Source of the DNA: Variovorax fucosicus | GTDB lineage: Bacteria; Pseudomonadota; Gammaproteobacteria; Burkholderiales; Burkholderiaceae_C | Length of the DNA stretch: 64,000 nucleotides | Assembly (NCBI RefSeq): GCF_030316825.1 | Contig: NZ_JASZYU010000001.1 | Span: 1-64,000, forward strand | Reading direction: 5' to 3' | Part shown: one piece after another, positions 8,388 through 17,524 of the stretch | Position numbering within the stretch: position 1 is the first letter of the stretch | How the letters are laid out: the number at the start of each line of letters is the position of its first letter | Notes under the pieces: generated by a model | Told to the model about the DNA's origin: nothing | The model's database searches: none | Seen by the model: the letters and a program-made list of their open reading frames with translations, nothing else | Program-made: the position numbers and the translations under genes

Positions 8388-9716
8388 CTACGGTCGGGCC
8401 GGCAACACCCGGCCATGATTGACGCCGAAGCCGATGCGCCGGAAGCCTTTGCGCTCGCACCAGCCGCGGAAGATGACCGAGTCGCCATCCTCGAGAAAGC
8501 TGCGGCTTTCGCCGTTGCTCAGTTGGACAGGCATCTGTCCGGCCAGCGCCAGTTCGATCAGTGCGCCGGCCTCTGCCCGGCTAGGGCCTGAGATCGTGCC
8601 GCTACCCAGCAGGTCGCCCGCCTGCAGGTTGCAGCCACCCGCCGTGTGATGCGCAATCATCTGACCCATCGACCAGTAGTGGTGAGCGAACGTCGTGCGC
8701 GACAGGGTCTGGGGCGGCCGTTCGCCGGAGCGCATTCGATCGGTCTCAATCAGGACTTCCAGGCGAATGTCCAGCGCGCCAGCCGCCCGGTTTCCGTCAT
8801 CTTGCAGATAGGGCAGGGGCTGGGGATCCGAGGCGGAACGCGTCCAGGGTTCTCGATAGGGGGCAAGCGCATCCAGGGTGACGATCCAGGGAGACACCGT
8901 CGTGGCGAAGTTCTTGGCATGGAAGGGCCCGAGCGGCGTCATCTCCCATGCCTGGATGTCGCGTGCCGACCAGTCGTTGAGCAAGCAGATGCCAAAGGCA
9001 TGGTCTTCCGCGGAGGACAGCGCGACGCGTTCGCCGGGAGCATTGCCGACACCGATGTAGAGACCGAGTTCGAGTTCGTAGTCGAGTCGCTGGCAAGGCC
9101 TATATTCCGGAGTGACGCCACCTTCCTGAAGGACTTGTCCATGCGGACGTCGGAAGGTCTGGCCCGCGACGCCGATCGAGGAAACGCGGCCGTGGTACGC
9201 GGTGGGCACCCACTGGAAGTTTCTCGGCAGTTCTCCCTTCGGCGCGAGCAGGGCGCTGATGGCTCGAGCGTGGTGGATTGAGGTGTAGAAGTCTGTGTAG
9301 TCGCCGATGCGTGCCGGTAGCGCGAGTTCGGCGGCGGCCATCGGGCAGAGGCTTTGACGAATCGCATCGATGTCGCTCTTGCCATCTTGCCGGAGCAATC
9401 GGAAGAGCGCGTGGCGCAGCGCGCGCCACGCGGCCGGTCCCATCGCCAAGAAGTCGTTGAGTGCCGGGGCCGCACATGCCTTTGCCGCTTGCAGTGCGAT
9501 GCCATCGAGGCCGTCCCGGTCCGCTGCTTGGCTCAGCGTTGCCAAATCCAGCACCTGGTCGCCGATAGCGACGCCCCCGCGCAAAGGCTCATCGCTGCCC
9601 GATCGCCGGAAGACGCCAAAGGGCAGATTCTGAATCGGGAAGTCGGTGTCGTCCGAATTCGCGCTCTGTATCCAGCTTGTGGCCGAGGCGTCGTGGGTAA
9701 GGTCTATTTCGCGCAT
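8388..9716 (-). CDS. fahA: Fumarylacetoacetase
   Basis: 442 aa, full length for the family. It hydrolyses 4-fumarylacetoacetate to fumarate and acetoacetate, the last step of tyrosine/homogentisate breakdown. The N-terminal SH3-like part is followed by the catalytic domain with DFYTSIHHARAISALL, the metal-binding ELELG segment (two glutamates) and LLNDWSARDIQAWEMTPLGP. These correspond to the Asp, Glu, Glu and Asp Ca2+/Mg2+ ligands of animal FAH. The start is the ATG at 9716, 14 bp after the CoA-transferase stop. No homogentisate dioxygenase or maleylacetoacetate isomerase is nearby, so the real substrate in this operon may be a related beta-diketone. Confidence 0.9.
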   Translation of the reverse strand: MREIDLTHDASATSWIQSANSDDTDFPIQNLPFGVFRRSGSDEPLRGGVAIGDQVLDLATLSQAADRDGLDGIALQAAKACAAPALNDFLAMGPAAWRALRHALFRLLRQDGKSDIDAIRQSLCPMAAAELALPARIGDYTDFYTSIHHARAISALLAPKGELPRNFQWVPTAYHGRVSSIGVAGQTFRRPHGQVLQEGGVTPEYRPCQRLDYELELGLYIGVGNAPGERVALSSAEDHAFGICLLNDWSARDIQAWEMTPLGPFHAKNFATTVSPWIVTLDALAPYREPWTRSASDPQPLPYLQDDGNRAAGALDIRLEVLIETDRMRSGERPPQTLSRTTFAHHYWSMGQMIAHHTAGGCNLQAGDLLGSGTISGPSRAEAGALIELALAGQMPVQLSNGESRSFLEDGDSVIFRGWCERKGFRRIGFGVNHGRVLPARP

Positions 9717-9730
9717 GGCTCGACTCACCT

Positions 9731-10963
9731 TCAGTCGAACGCACCGCTGAGACTGCGACGGCTGCGCAGTACCCCTTGCGTGCGGAGCGCCTCGATGCGT
9801 TCCTCCGTGAGCCCGAGTTCGCCCAGGACCGCACTGTTGCTCTCTCCTTGGAAGTAGGGCACGCCAGGTGCCGGCAACTCGGAGCTTCCAAAGCGCCAGG
9901 GCGGGCCAGGCATGCGCACCGTGCCGCCGTCGCGATCGTCCACGTTGACGATCGCTCCCCAGTCCTTGGCCCACTCCGATTCAGCCAGATCCTGCGTGCT
10001 GCGCACGATGCCGATCGCAAGACCTGCCTCACTCACTTGCGCCTGCAGCAGATCCAGATCGGTGAAAGTCAGGATCCACGCCTTGACTTCGGCCATCAGG
10101 CTCTCAAGGTTTGCCTTGCGCTGGGTCGCTGATGCGAATCGCGGGTCCGTGAAGAGATCGGTCCGACGCATCATCGAGCAGTACTTGAGAAACATCGGCG
10201 AAGCCACTGGGCTCGAAGCGATAGTCAGCTTTCGCCCATCTGGCAGCTCGAACAGGGGCGACTCATTTGCGCTCAATGCGTAGGGTTCGTCCTTGACATC
10301 CAGACCTGTCAACAGGGCGCCGGCGCGTTCGTTGACGGAGAGCATCGTGGCGGCCATGCACACATCCACGTACTGGCCTTCACCGGTGCGCTCGCGATGC
10401 CGAAGGGCGGCCAGCACGGCGATGACGCCTTGCAGTCCGGTGTACACGTCAGCATGGCTGCAGGCATCATTGCGCGGTTCGACCATTGCGCCTTCGTAAT
10501 GTTTCTGCAGAATGTCTGTGAGTCCGGTCTCGGCGTGGACTGTCGGTGCGAATGCCGGTCGATTACGCCAAGGTCCCGTCTGTCCGTACCCGCTGATCGA
10601 AACATAGACGATTTTTGGATTGATTTTCACCACGTCGTCGTAGCCAAAGCCAAAGCGTGCCAGCGTCCCCGGGCGAAAGTTCTCGACGATGACGTCGGCA
10701 CTACGGCACATGTCCCCGACGATTTCGCGCGCCTCAGGCCAATTGAGGTCCAGGCTGATGTTGCGCTTGCCGGCGTTCTGCTGCGCGTAGTACATCGACA
10801 TCGTGCCGACATGCGGTACACCTGCGCGGCCCAGGTCACCGGCGGGTGGCTCGATCTTGGTCACTTCGGCGCCCAAGTCGCGCAGCGTCTTGGTGCAACT
10901 CGGTCCGGACAGCACGCGCGTGAAGTCGACCACGCGCAGGCCTTCGAGTGGGGCGGCGCTCAT
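9731..10963 (-). CDS. CaiB/BaiF-type (class III) CoA transferase
   Basis: 410 aa. The N-terminus LEGLRVVDFTRVLSGPSCTK is typical of formyl-CoA transferase relatives, and KIEPPAGDLGR, then NAGKRNISLDL and IVENFRPG follow in the expected order. The catalytic Asp lies in the usual Asp-Ala/Val segment before TGLQGVIAVLAALRHRERTG. Such enzymes move CoA between carboxylates. The start ATG at 10963 is one base past the stop of the upstream enoyl-CoA hydratase gene, implying translational coupling. In the operon it likely activates an acid that the hydratase then processes. Confidence 0.92.
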   Translation of the reverse strand: MSAAPLEGLRVVDFTRVLSGPSCTKTLRDLGAEVTKIEPPAGDLGRAGVPHVGTMSMYYAQQNAGKRNISLDLNWPEAREIVGDMCRSADVIVENFRPGTLARFGFGYDDVVKINPKIVYVSISGYGQTGPWRNRPAFAPTVHAETGLTDILQKHYEGAMVEPRNDACSHADVYTGLQGVIAVLAALRHRERTGEGQYVDVCMAATMLSVNERAGALLTGLDVKDEPYALSANESPLFELPDGRKLTIASSPVASPMFLKYCSMMRRTDLFTDPRFASATQRKANLESLMAEVKAWILTFTDLDLLQAQVSEAGLAIGIVRSTQDLAESEWAKDWGAIVNVDDRDGGTVRMPGPPWRFGSSELPAPGVPYFQGESNSAVLGELGLTEERIEALRTQGVLRSRRSLSGAFD

Positions 10964-10964
10964 C

Positions 10965-11723
10965 TCAGTTCCCCTCGAATACTGCGGAGCCCGGCCCAGT
11001 CGCGGCGAAGGCATCGAGGCCCCTCTTCTGGTCGCGGCTGTTCCACATCACCGTGTTGACTTCCTCCTGTCGTGCATCGCCTGCTGCGATGCCCCCTCGT
11101 GCCGCCAGATTCGCCACCGTCTTGATGCTGCGGAACGCCACCGTGGCACCCGCTGCCAGTTGTCGTGCCCACGAGAGCGACGCGGCAGCCAACTCGGCCT
11201 CCGCCGCGACGAGATTGATCACGCCCCAACGTTCCAGCGCACGCGCATCGTGGCGACGCCCGAACATCGCCATCTCCTTGGCGCGAGCCACGCCGGCGCG
11301 TTGCACCACACGCTGAACGCCGCCGAGCAGTGGCAACAGGCCGAGTGAGGCTTCCGCCATTCCGAAGGTCGCGGTGTCCGCTGCAACGATCATGTCGCAC
11401 ATCAACGCCAGTTCGAAGCCACCGCCAAGCGCGGCGCCATGGACCGCTGCGACAGTAGGCACAGGCACGTCTTCCAACAAGGCCCAGAGGCGAGCCAGCT
11501 CGCTCTGACTCCAGCGTTCAACAGGAAGCAGGTTGAGGTCGGCACCCGCGCAGAAGTGACGCATGGAACTGCGCAGCAGGATAGCGCGACAACCTTCGCC
11601 GACGGCTTGTTCGTACGCGGCCGCAAGCGCCTGCAGCATCGCGTTGTCAATCAGGTTGTGGGGTGGCTTCGCCAGGGTGACGATGCCAACGGCGCCATCC
11701 TTTTCATATGCAACTGGGCTCAT
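10965..11723 (-). CDS. Enoyl-CoA hydratase/isomerase family protein
   Basis: 252 aa, crotonase fold. Visible signatures are LAKPPHNLIDNAML, AILLRSSMRHFCAGADL (first oxyanion-hole strand) and VAAVHGAALGGGFELALMCD (second oxyanion-hole helix and trimer segment). The C-terminal helices are present. The start is the ATG at 11723 after AAGGAGAAAGT. First gene of the four-gene leftward operon and divergent from the TetR gene at 11853. Similar in type to the truncated hydratase at the left edge, including the PHN motif near residue 25. Confidence 0.92.
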   Translation of the reverse strand: MSPVAYEKDGAVGIVTLAKPPHNLIDNAMLQALAAAYEQAVGEGCRAILLRSSMRHFCAGADLNLLPVERWSQSELARLWALLEDVPVPTVAAVHGAALGGGFELALMCDMIVAADTATFGMAEASLGLLPLLGGVQRVVQRAGVARAKEMAMFGRRHDARALERWGVINLVAAEAELAAASLSWARQLAAGATVAFRSIKTVANLAARGGIAAGDARQEEVNTVMWNSRDQKRGLDAFAATGPGSAVFEGN

Positions 11724-11749
11724 ACTTTCTCCTTGTATGAAAGCAATGA

Positions 11750-11782
11750 TAACGATGTTAACAGATTCTGTTATCAGTGTTA
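11750..11782. promoter_or_regulatory. Imperfect 33-bp palindrome, candidate TetR operator
   Basis: Two 14-base arms, TAACGATGTTAACA and TGTTATCAGTGTTA, are inverted repeats with three mismatches around a 5-bp centre. They sit exactly between the leftward catabolic operon (start 11723) and the rightward TetR gene (start 11853). This size and position fit a TetR dimer site that shuts off both promoters; the pairing with this regulator is inferred. Confidence 0.6.
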
Positions 11783-11852
11783 ACACCTATGTTTGAAGCA
11801 GGCACCGAAAGATGTCGCTTGTAAGATCGATCACGTTGAAAACCGTATCGCC

Positions 11853-12578
11853 ATGTCCATCAAGCTGCCCAGAACACCCCCACGAGCGACTCCCCGCGTT
11901 GGCTCCAAAAAGCCCCGTGCGCTGCCCCCGCAACTCAGCGAGCCCGCCTACGAGCGCGGCGGCCTGCGCAACGCGCTCGTCGAGGAGGGGCGCAAGATGT
12001 TCGAGGAAAACGGTGCGAGCGAACTGAGCCTGCGCGCGCTGGCAAGACGACTCGGAGTGTCTGAAGCAGCGCCATCGCGCCACTTCACGGGAAAGGAAGA
12101 ATTGCTGGCTGCCATCGCGTCCAGCGGATTCAAGGAGTTGGCTGAGCAACGCGTGAAGATCTCGGCAATGAATCTTGACGCGCTGGCCAGGGCCCGTGAA
12201 ATGATGCTGAGCTACGTGCGCTACGCGGAGTTGCACGCCGGCTTGTTCGATCTGATGACGGGGCCGCGATTGCTGCAGGAGTTTTTCCGAGGTGATGTCG
12301 AGGCAGTGAGCAATGTGTCGTACTCCTATTTTTCAGATTCGATCTTCGAATTGGCGCTCGAGAGCGGCTGGGCCAAGGGCCAATTGCAGTATCTTTCGCA
12401 CGCAGCTTGGTCTATGGAACACGGTGTTGCGGCGCTCATACTGGCGGGCCGCACTCCGAGAACGGACAGCGGTCTCGACAAGCAGCAGATGATCGAACTC
12501 TCGATCGATCTCTTTCTATCTGCCGTGGTCGCAGGACCCAAGCGGTTCAAGGGACCTTCGGTGTCGCACGAGGCCTAA
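11853..12578 (+). CDS. TetR/AcrR-family transcriptional regulator
   Basis: 241 aa. A basic, proline-rich N-terminal tail of about 35 residues precedes the TetR helix-turn-helix: RNALVEEGRKMFEENGASEL, then SLRALARRLGVSEAAPSRHF and the following KEELLAAIA. The C-terminal half is helical and resembles the WHG/TetR_C_33 type. The ATG at 11853 is preferred over a TTG at 11793. Because it is divergent from the enoyl-CoA hydratase operon with a palindrome between them, it most likely represses that operon, perhaps released by an acyl-CoA. Confidence 0.88.
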   Translation: MSIKLPRTPPRATPRVGSKKPRALPPQLSEPAYERGGLRNALVEEGRKMFEENGASELSLRALARRLGVSEAAPSRHFTGKEELLAAIASSGFKELAEQRVKISAMNLDALARAREMMLSYVRYAELHAGLFDLMTGPRLLQEFFRGDVEAVSNVSYSYFSDSIFELALESGWAKGQLQYLSHAAWSMEHGVAALILAGRTPRTDSGLDKQQMIELSIDLFLSAVVAGPKRFKGPSVSHEA

Positions 12579-13024
12579 TCGTCCCGTGTCACAAGAGGCT
12601 TTGCGCTTGCTATTCGGCAGCGAGGACACTGCCCGAGACGGGCAAGTAGCTCGTAGCTCAGCCCATGGCGCAGGCCCGTGATTGGGGGTCGCCACGCGGC
12701 GCTGCGCGTACGGATAGCCTCAACGGCAACCTCGTGCACAAGTGCACATGTTGCGGCGCACGGAAGAGTGCCGACACGAAGGACAGCGGCGGCCAAGCGG
12801 CAGTCGCGCTTGCGCCGAGACCTCCGATTTGAACTACGACGCGGAGCCATTGGGTGAACGTGACTTGGCCGTTGAGCGCGTCAAGCCAGTGCGCCGTCTG
12901 GCTGCGTGAGATCCTCAGGTGATCCGGGGCGATGCGCTTTGGCATGCGTCGAGCCGTTGGACATACACGCGAGGACGATACCGCTTCACCGTTCCGCCAC
13001 CCTAACAATGCAGCATTCGCCTAC
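12579..13024. other. Intergenic stretch, no gene recognised
   Basis: 446 bp between the convergent ends of the TetR gene and the leftward AraC gene. Short overlapping frames exist on both strands without family matches or good ribosome-binding sites. I see no convincing terminator hairpin with a T run. Confidence 0.5.
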
Positions 13025-14077
13025 TCAAAAAGGTAGCGCGTTCTCAAATCTCTGGGCGGTTCCACTTGCGTCGGTCAGGTTCCGACGGCGCTCGATCAGT
13101 TGCCGGGGTGATTCGCCGTACCAACGCCGGCAAGCTCGAGCGTAGCTGCTCTGTTCGGAATATCCGAGCTTTGCCGCGATTTGCGAAATCTGCATGCCCG
13201 TCGTCGACAGCTGCCAGGCTAGGGCGCGCCGCACGTCGTCCAAGATTTCCTCGAATGACGTGTCTGATTCGGCAAGTCTGCGCTGAAGTACACGAGGATG
13301 AACGGCCATCTCGTCTGCGACCTCTACGAGGGTGGCTCGGTTCAGGTTCAAAAGCCGATGGATCATTTCCTCAACGTGATGGCTCAGGGAAAAAGTGGGG
13401 CCGGTCTGGGCGAGGTAGTTTTCTGCCAATGAGAGCACCATCGCGTCCCTCCCGCGGATTGGTTCATTCAGCGCGCCGCTGGGCAGATGAATAGAGTTCA
13501 CATCGCTTCCGAACTGGACTGGGCAGCCGAACACGTCGCTATACCTCTCGGAAGCCGAGATGCGACGATGCTGAAAGGTGACACGAAGCGGCACAAAACC
13601 TTCGCCGAGCATAAGTCGGAAGGCATCCATCGCGATACTGAGGCTCTTTTCGACCATCTGATCCCGATACGCAATTTGCCGCCGGGCGATTCCGAAGGTG
13701 AATTCTGCCGATCGCGATCCACGGGTGAGCAAAGTGGTATCAGGCGGCGCGCAGAAATATAGATATCGCGACACCCTGTCAAGTGCGTGGGCGACGGTCT
13801 CGGAATGGCGAATCAGGAGCGCGACGGGACCGAGGATTTCGATCCCCTGCTTGCGGCCGAGACGCATACCGAAGTCGGGGCAATCAAGTTCAACCGCCGC
13901 CGAACCGATAACTTCGGCGAAGCCCCTGTAGGTGACGAACCGCTCATAGCTACCTGCCGCGTCTGGATCGACGCCGTGCGCTCGCAAAAGGGAGTCGGCG
14001 TCGCCACCGAGAGTCGACACCAAGTTTGCAAAGTGGAGCAACGCCAAGCCCCGGATCAGATCCGTCATAGTCGTCAA
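13025..14077 (-). CDS. AraC-family regulator (arabinose_bd-type N-terminus)
   Basis: 350 aa. The N-terminal about 200 residues match the OruR/ArgR-like ligand domain: RFVTYRGFAEVIGSAAVELD, then DFGMRLGRKQGIEILGPVAL. The C-terminal 100 residues form the double helix-turn-helix, with VADEMAVHPRVLQRRLAE and ISQIAAKLGYSEQSSYARAC ahead of the final WYGESPRQLIERRR. It is divergent from the cupin/MDR/epoxide-hydrolase genes and is their likely activator. Regulators of this class often respond to aromatic or amino-acid-like compounds. Confidence 0.92.
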   Translation of the reverse strand: MTTMTDLIRGLALLHFANLVSTLGGDADSLLRAHGVDPDAAGSYERFVTYRGFAEVIGSAAVELDCPDFGMRLGRKQGIEILGPVALLIRHSETVAHALDRVSRYLYFCAPPDTTLLTRGSRSAEFTFGIARRQIAYRDQMVEKSLSIAMDAFRLMLGEGFVPLRVTFQHRRISASERYSDVFGCPVQFGSDVNSIHLPSGALNEPIRGRDAMVLSLAENYLAQTGPTFSLSHHVEEMIHRLLNLNRATLVEVADEMAVHPRVLQRRLAESDTSFEEILDDVRRALAWQLSTTGMQISQIAAKLGYSEQSSYARACRRWYGESPRQLIERRRNLTDASGTAQRFENALPF

Positions 14078-14221
14078 ATGCTAAGCAAACTTCGCTCAAA
14101 GGCAAGTCGGAGAAACCATGCCCTGTCATGATTTCCCTCGAGCGCGGTGGAACCGAACTAGCGCTCGTGCACTACAAACCGATTCAAGTCACACCGAAAT
14201 TTACAACCACAGGAGAATTCA

Positions 14222-14761
14222 ATGACCACCCACGCTGCATTCAAGGCACCCGTCTTCACGCTTCCGCAGGACGAGCTTCTAACGCTCAACGTCAAGGACA
14301 TCCCGGTCATGAAAGACGCGCTAGGACCGGGGATTCACTTCCAGCCGCTGTTGGCCGATCCCGAAGCCGGGGTTTCGGCAGTAATCGGCATCTTTGCGCC
14401 CGGGATTGTGGTGCCGTCCCACCTGCACACGGGCGCCGTCCACGGATATACGCTGAAGGGCAGCTGGTTCTACAAGGAATATCCGGACCAGGTGCAGACC
14501 CCGGGCTCCTACCTGTACGAGCCCTCCTCGTCGATGCACACCTTCTGCGTCCCGGAAACCAACACCGAGGATACGGTCGTCTTCTTCATCGTCTTCGGCG
14601 GAAACGTGCACTTCGATGAAGAAGGCAAGTTCATCTCAGTTCTCGATGCCATCACATTTCAAAACCTGATCAAGACGTGTGCAAAGGCTCAGGGCCTCGA
14701 TGCCGTTCAGTACCTGAAGGGTGGCTCGGCCCATTATGCCGTCGAAAGGAGTCAAAAATGA
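14222..14761 (+). CDS. Cupin protein, 2,4'-dihydroxyacetophenone dioxygenase-like
   Basis: 179 aa, single cupin domain of the ChrR/DAD-type. The metal motif is seen as IVVPSHLHTGAVHGYTLKGS (two His) followed by SYLYEPSSSMHTF with the later His. 2,4'-dihydroxyacetophenone dioxygenase of this family cleaves the bond between two carbonyl-type carbons using Fe(II) and O2; the substrate here is unknown. Its stop overlaps the start of the dehydrogenase (ATGA), so the two are co-translated. A second, shorter relative lies at 21050-21478. Confidence 0.8.
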   Translation: MTTHAAFKAPVFTLPQDELLTLNVKDIPVMKDALGPGIHFQPLLADPEAGVSAVIGIFAPGIVVPSHLHTGAVHGYTLKGSWFYKEYPDQVQTPGSYLYEPSSSMHTFCVPETNTEDTVVFFIVFGGNVHFDEEGKFISVLDAITFQNLIKTCAKAQGLDAVQYLKGGSAHYAVERSQK

Positions 14762-15840
14762 CGATGCGCGCTGTTGTCATGCAAGGCGGAGGCCTTGCGA
14801 TGGCCGACGCACCAATTCCTCAACCCGGATCGGGCGAGGTCCTCGTCAAGACTCTGGCGTGCGGAATTTGTGGGAGCGACCTGCACTGTGTTGCGCACGG
14901 CGGAAAATTGCTCGCTAGTGCACGCGAGGTGGCAGGCATAGAGCTCTTCGATCCCAGCAAGCCAGTAGTTCTTGGTCACGAATTCTGTGCAGAGGTGGTT
15001 GAGCACGGGCCGGGAAGTCGTGGGGCACAAAAGGTCGGCACGCGCGTCGTCTCGGCACCCTTCCTCCTCCGACCGCAGCCGGTGACACTCGGATTTGGCG
15101 GCTTGGACACGCCTGGCGGATTTGCCGAATACATGGTGCTGTCGGAAGATCTCCTCATGCCGGTGCCCGACGACGTGCCCAGTGACATGGCTACCTTGGC
15201 CGAGCCGCTCGCGGTGGCCTTGCATGCCGTCAATCGGGGTGGGCTGGGATCCGATGACGTGCCGATCGTCATTGGTTGTGGCCCCATCGGGCTGGCAGTT
15301 ATTGCCGTGCTCAAGATGCGCGGCGTTGGCCCGATCGTCGCGGCGGATTTTTCGCCATCGCGTCGTGCGATGGCCGCCGCTCTTGGGGCCGACATTGTGG
15401 TCGACCCACGCGAAACGTCGCCCTACGACTCGTGGCGATCTGTCGCCGCCGCTCCGGACCCAACGCGCTTTGGTCGCCAAACGCCGATGTTCCCAGCGTT
15501 TTCATTTCGCCCTTCAATCATCTTCGAGTGCGTCGGCGTACCCGGCATTATCCAGAAGATTCTGGCCGGTGCCCCTCCGTGTTCCAAGATCGTTGTAGCT
15601 GGCCTTTGCATGGAACTGGACACCTTCTACCCCACGTTCGCCATCATGAAGGAGGTTGATCTGGCCTTCAGTATCGCCTACACGATCGAGGAATTCGCAG
15701 AGGCGTTCTCGCATATCGTTTCCGGCCGATTGCAGGTCGGTGCGCTTATCACCAGCCATGTAGGACTCGACGGGGTACCGGACGCCTTTGCCCGATTGGC
15801 CGATCCAGAACGTGATGCCAAGATCATCATCGTTCCATAG
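14758..15840 (+). CDS. Zinc-type MDR alcohol dehydrogenase family protein
   Basis: 360 aa. GroES-like domain first: LACGICGSDLHC (catalytic zinc Cys), VVLGHEFCAEVVEHGPGS (GHE motif). The Rossmann part has VPIVIGCGPIGLAVIAVLKM, then FECVGVPGIIQK. The four-cysteine structural-zinc lobe is missing and replaced by PFLLRPQPVTLGFGGLDTPG, as in some threonine-dehydrogenase-like and hydroxyacyl-type members. Start ATG 14758 overlaps the cupin stop. It probably oxidises an alcohol made from, or feeding, the cupin reaction; NAD(P) preference cannot be read safely. Confidence 0.88.
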   Translation: MTMRAVVMQGGGLAMADAPIPQPGSGEVLVKTLACGICGSDLHCVAHGGKLLASAREVAGIELFDPSKPVVLGHEFCAEVVEHGPGSRGAQKVGTRVVSAPFLLRPQPVTLGFGGLDTPGGFAEYMVLSEDLLMPVPDDVPSDMATLAEPLAVALHAVNRGGLGSDDVPIVIGCGPIGLAVIAVLKMRGVGPIVAADFSPSRRAMAAALGADIVVDPRETSPYDSWRSVAAAPDPTRFGRQTPMFPAFSFRPSIIFECVGVPGIIQKILAGAPPCSKIVVAGLCMELDTFYPTFAIMKEVDLAFSIAYTIEEFAEAFSHIVSGRLQVGALITSHVGLDGVPDAFARLADPERDAKIIIVP

Positions 15841-15891
15841 CCCAGCCGCGCACCGTCCAACTAGTGATCGGCACTAGCAGCTGTTTTACCT

Positions 15892-16155
15892 ATGAATGCG
15901 GCACACACCAGAGACCCGGAAGGAAGCACCCGCTTCCTCAATCTGGTCTCCTTTAAATGGCTGATGGCTGGCATGGGCTGGCGCGTCGATCTGTCGCGCC
16001 TGCAGAGTGACGAGGCCTACATCGACGAGTGTCTGCAACGCGCTCTGACTAGTGACTCAGAGTTGCTGCGCAAGCGCGGTGTCGAGATGCTTGGCTTGCG
16101 GCGCGCTTCGGATGCGCATTGTGGCCCTTCCATGCCGTCCACATTCGTCGCTTGA
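15892..16155 (+). CDS. Small conserved-looking hypothetical protein
   Basis: 87 aa, soluble. The core NLVSFKWLMAGMGWRVDLSR is followed by a helical YIDECLQRAL and RKRGVEMLGL. I recall small Burkholderiales proteins of this flavour lying near metabolic genes but cannot name the family. It lies 51 bp after the dehydrogenase and 140 bp before the epoxide-hydrolase-like gene, in the same direction. Its last 20 residues look degenerate, so the C-terminus may be altered. Confidence 0.5.
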   Translation: MNAAHTRDPEGSTRFLNLVSFKWLMAGMGWRVDLSRLQSDEAYIDECLQRALTSDSELLRKRGVEMLGLRRASDAHCGPSMPSTFVA

Positions 16156-16295
16156 CATTGTAGTGGGGGCTCAAGGGTCCAATCGTTTGGCTGCTTCGCT
16201 CCCCGGGCGTATGGGTCTGGGGAGGAATTTCATTGAGCAGATGCGAACAAGTACAAAGCTGCTTGGCGCATCTAGAGTTAATTGGAGAGTGGACT

Positions 16296-17357
16296 ATGTC
16301 TATAGCTGACTGGGAATCGAGAAGTGTTCAATCCAATGGCCAGCGCATTCGCCTGAAGATTGCCGGATCGTCAGGGCCGATGGTGCTGTTGTGTCACGGA
16401 TTCCCCGAATCGTCGTACTCTTGGCGACACCAACTCGACGCGTTAGCGGCGGCAGGATATCGCGCGGTCGCCATGGATATGCGGGGCTACGGGAGATCGT
16501 CCAAGCCCGCTGAAGCCGTCGCATACCGAATCACAGAACTGGTTGCAGACTGCGTCGGCGTGGTCGAGGCTCTGGGTGAATCGAGCGCAGTTATCGTCGG
16601 CCACGACCTAGGAGCGCCGGTGGCTTGGACCGCAGCGTGGACGCGACCAGATATATTTCGCGCAGTGGTCGGGCTTAGTGTTCCGTTCGGCGCGCGTGGC
16701 TTGGCTTGTCTACCGGGTAACCCCTTCGGCGAATTGCGGCCGAGCGTGGCGAACCGCCAGCTGGCTGGTCCTGACTCGATGTTCTATCACGAATATTTCT
16801 CCCTCCCCGGCGATATCGCGGCGCGTGAAGCAGAGCGGGATCTGCGGAGTTGGCTGACGAGTGCGTTTTACACTCTATCTGCTGACCGGCCCTTGCCTCC
16901 AGAGCTTGCAGGTGTGGACTTAACAAGGTTGCCCGAGGATATGCTCCGCGATTTTGTTCGTGCCGTCATGTCCGTGCCTCGATCCGGAACCTTCAATGCG
17001 CTACTCGAGCAACCAGAGAAGCTGCCGGCTTGGCTCAGCGAAGACATCCTAGACGTCTGTCTGGCAGAACTTGAATATAGTGGCCTAACCGGTCCGCTGA
17101 ATTACTACCGGAACTCAGATCTAGATTGGGAGATTCTCGGTCAGCATCAAGGCAAGCCGATCGAAGTACCAGCGCTTTACATCGGCGGTGATCGCGACAT
17201 TGTCACCATCTGGAGTCAGCAGGCGATCGCTCGCGCGCCAGAGGTTCTCATGGACCTGCGCGGATCGATCATTATTCCGAATTGCGGGCACTGGATTCAG
17301 CAGGAGCAACCCTTGGCGGTCAACCGGGAACTGCTGGCGTTCCTGCAAGCCTTGTGA
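16296..17357 (+). CDS. Alpha/beta hydrolase, epoxide-hydrolase-like
   Basis: 353 aa. HGFPESSYSWRHQLDAL gives the HGxP oxyanion motif. VIVGHDLGAPVAW carries the nucleophile Asp in a GHDxG elbow, as in epoxide hydrolases and haloalkane dehalogenases. A late NCGHWIQQEQP supplies the catalytic His, and YIGGDRDIV before it the probable acid. A cap domain with Tyr residues lies between, for example MFYHEYFSLPGD. Start ATG 16296 follows GGAGAGTGGACT. The enzyme probably opens an epoxide or a related ester. It is last in the rightward group controlled by the AraC gene at 13025. Confidence 0.85.
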   Translation: MSIADWESRSVQSNGQRIRLKIAGSSGPMVLLCHGFPESSYSWRHQLDALAAAGYRAVAMDMRGYGRSSKPAEAVAYRITELVADCVGVVEALGESSAVIVGHDLGAPVAWTAAWTRPDIFRAVVGLSVPFGARGLACLPGNPFGELRPSVANRQLAGPDSMFYHEYFSLPGDIAAREAERDLRSWLTSAFYTLSADRPLPPELAGVDLTRLPEDMLRDFVRAVMSVPRSGTFNALLEQPEKLPAWLSEDILDVCLAELEYSGLTGPLNYYRNSDLDWEILGQHQGKPIEVPALYIGGDRDIVTIWSQQAIARAPEVLMDLRGSIIIPNCGHWIQQEQPLAVNRELLAFLQAL

Positions 17358-17369
17358 GCCGATTTCCAT

Positions 17370-17521
17370 GTAACCGACATTGGGCCGTGACCAAAGGCGA
17401 ACTGGCTCCTCGCCGCCTTCCAGTCCATGGGCGCTCGCCCCCAGTCGGCGGTGATGTTGCGGAGCCCCAGCCAGATCAGCTTGGAGGCCGCGTCGTTGCT
17501 TAAGGGCCAGGGGATGAAACC
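17370..17521 (-). pseudogene. IS256-type transposase C-terminal fragment
   Basis: The reverse strand reads NDAASKLIWLGLRNITADWG followed by RAPMDWKAARSQFA. This matches the last part of IS256-type (mutator) transposases, where LxLALRN, a kW.P..W motif and a QFAI.F segment are usual. About 50 codons survive. The fragment directly abuts a GC-rich repeat at 17525-17587 also found at 24061 and 37747. Confidence 0.6.
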
Positions 17522-17524
17522 AAC

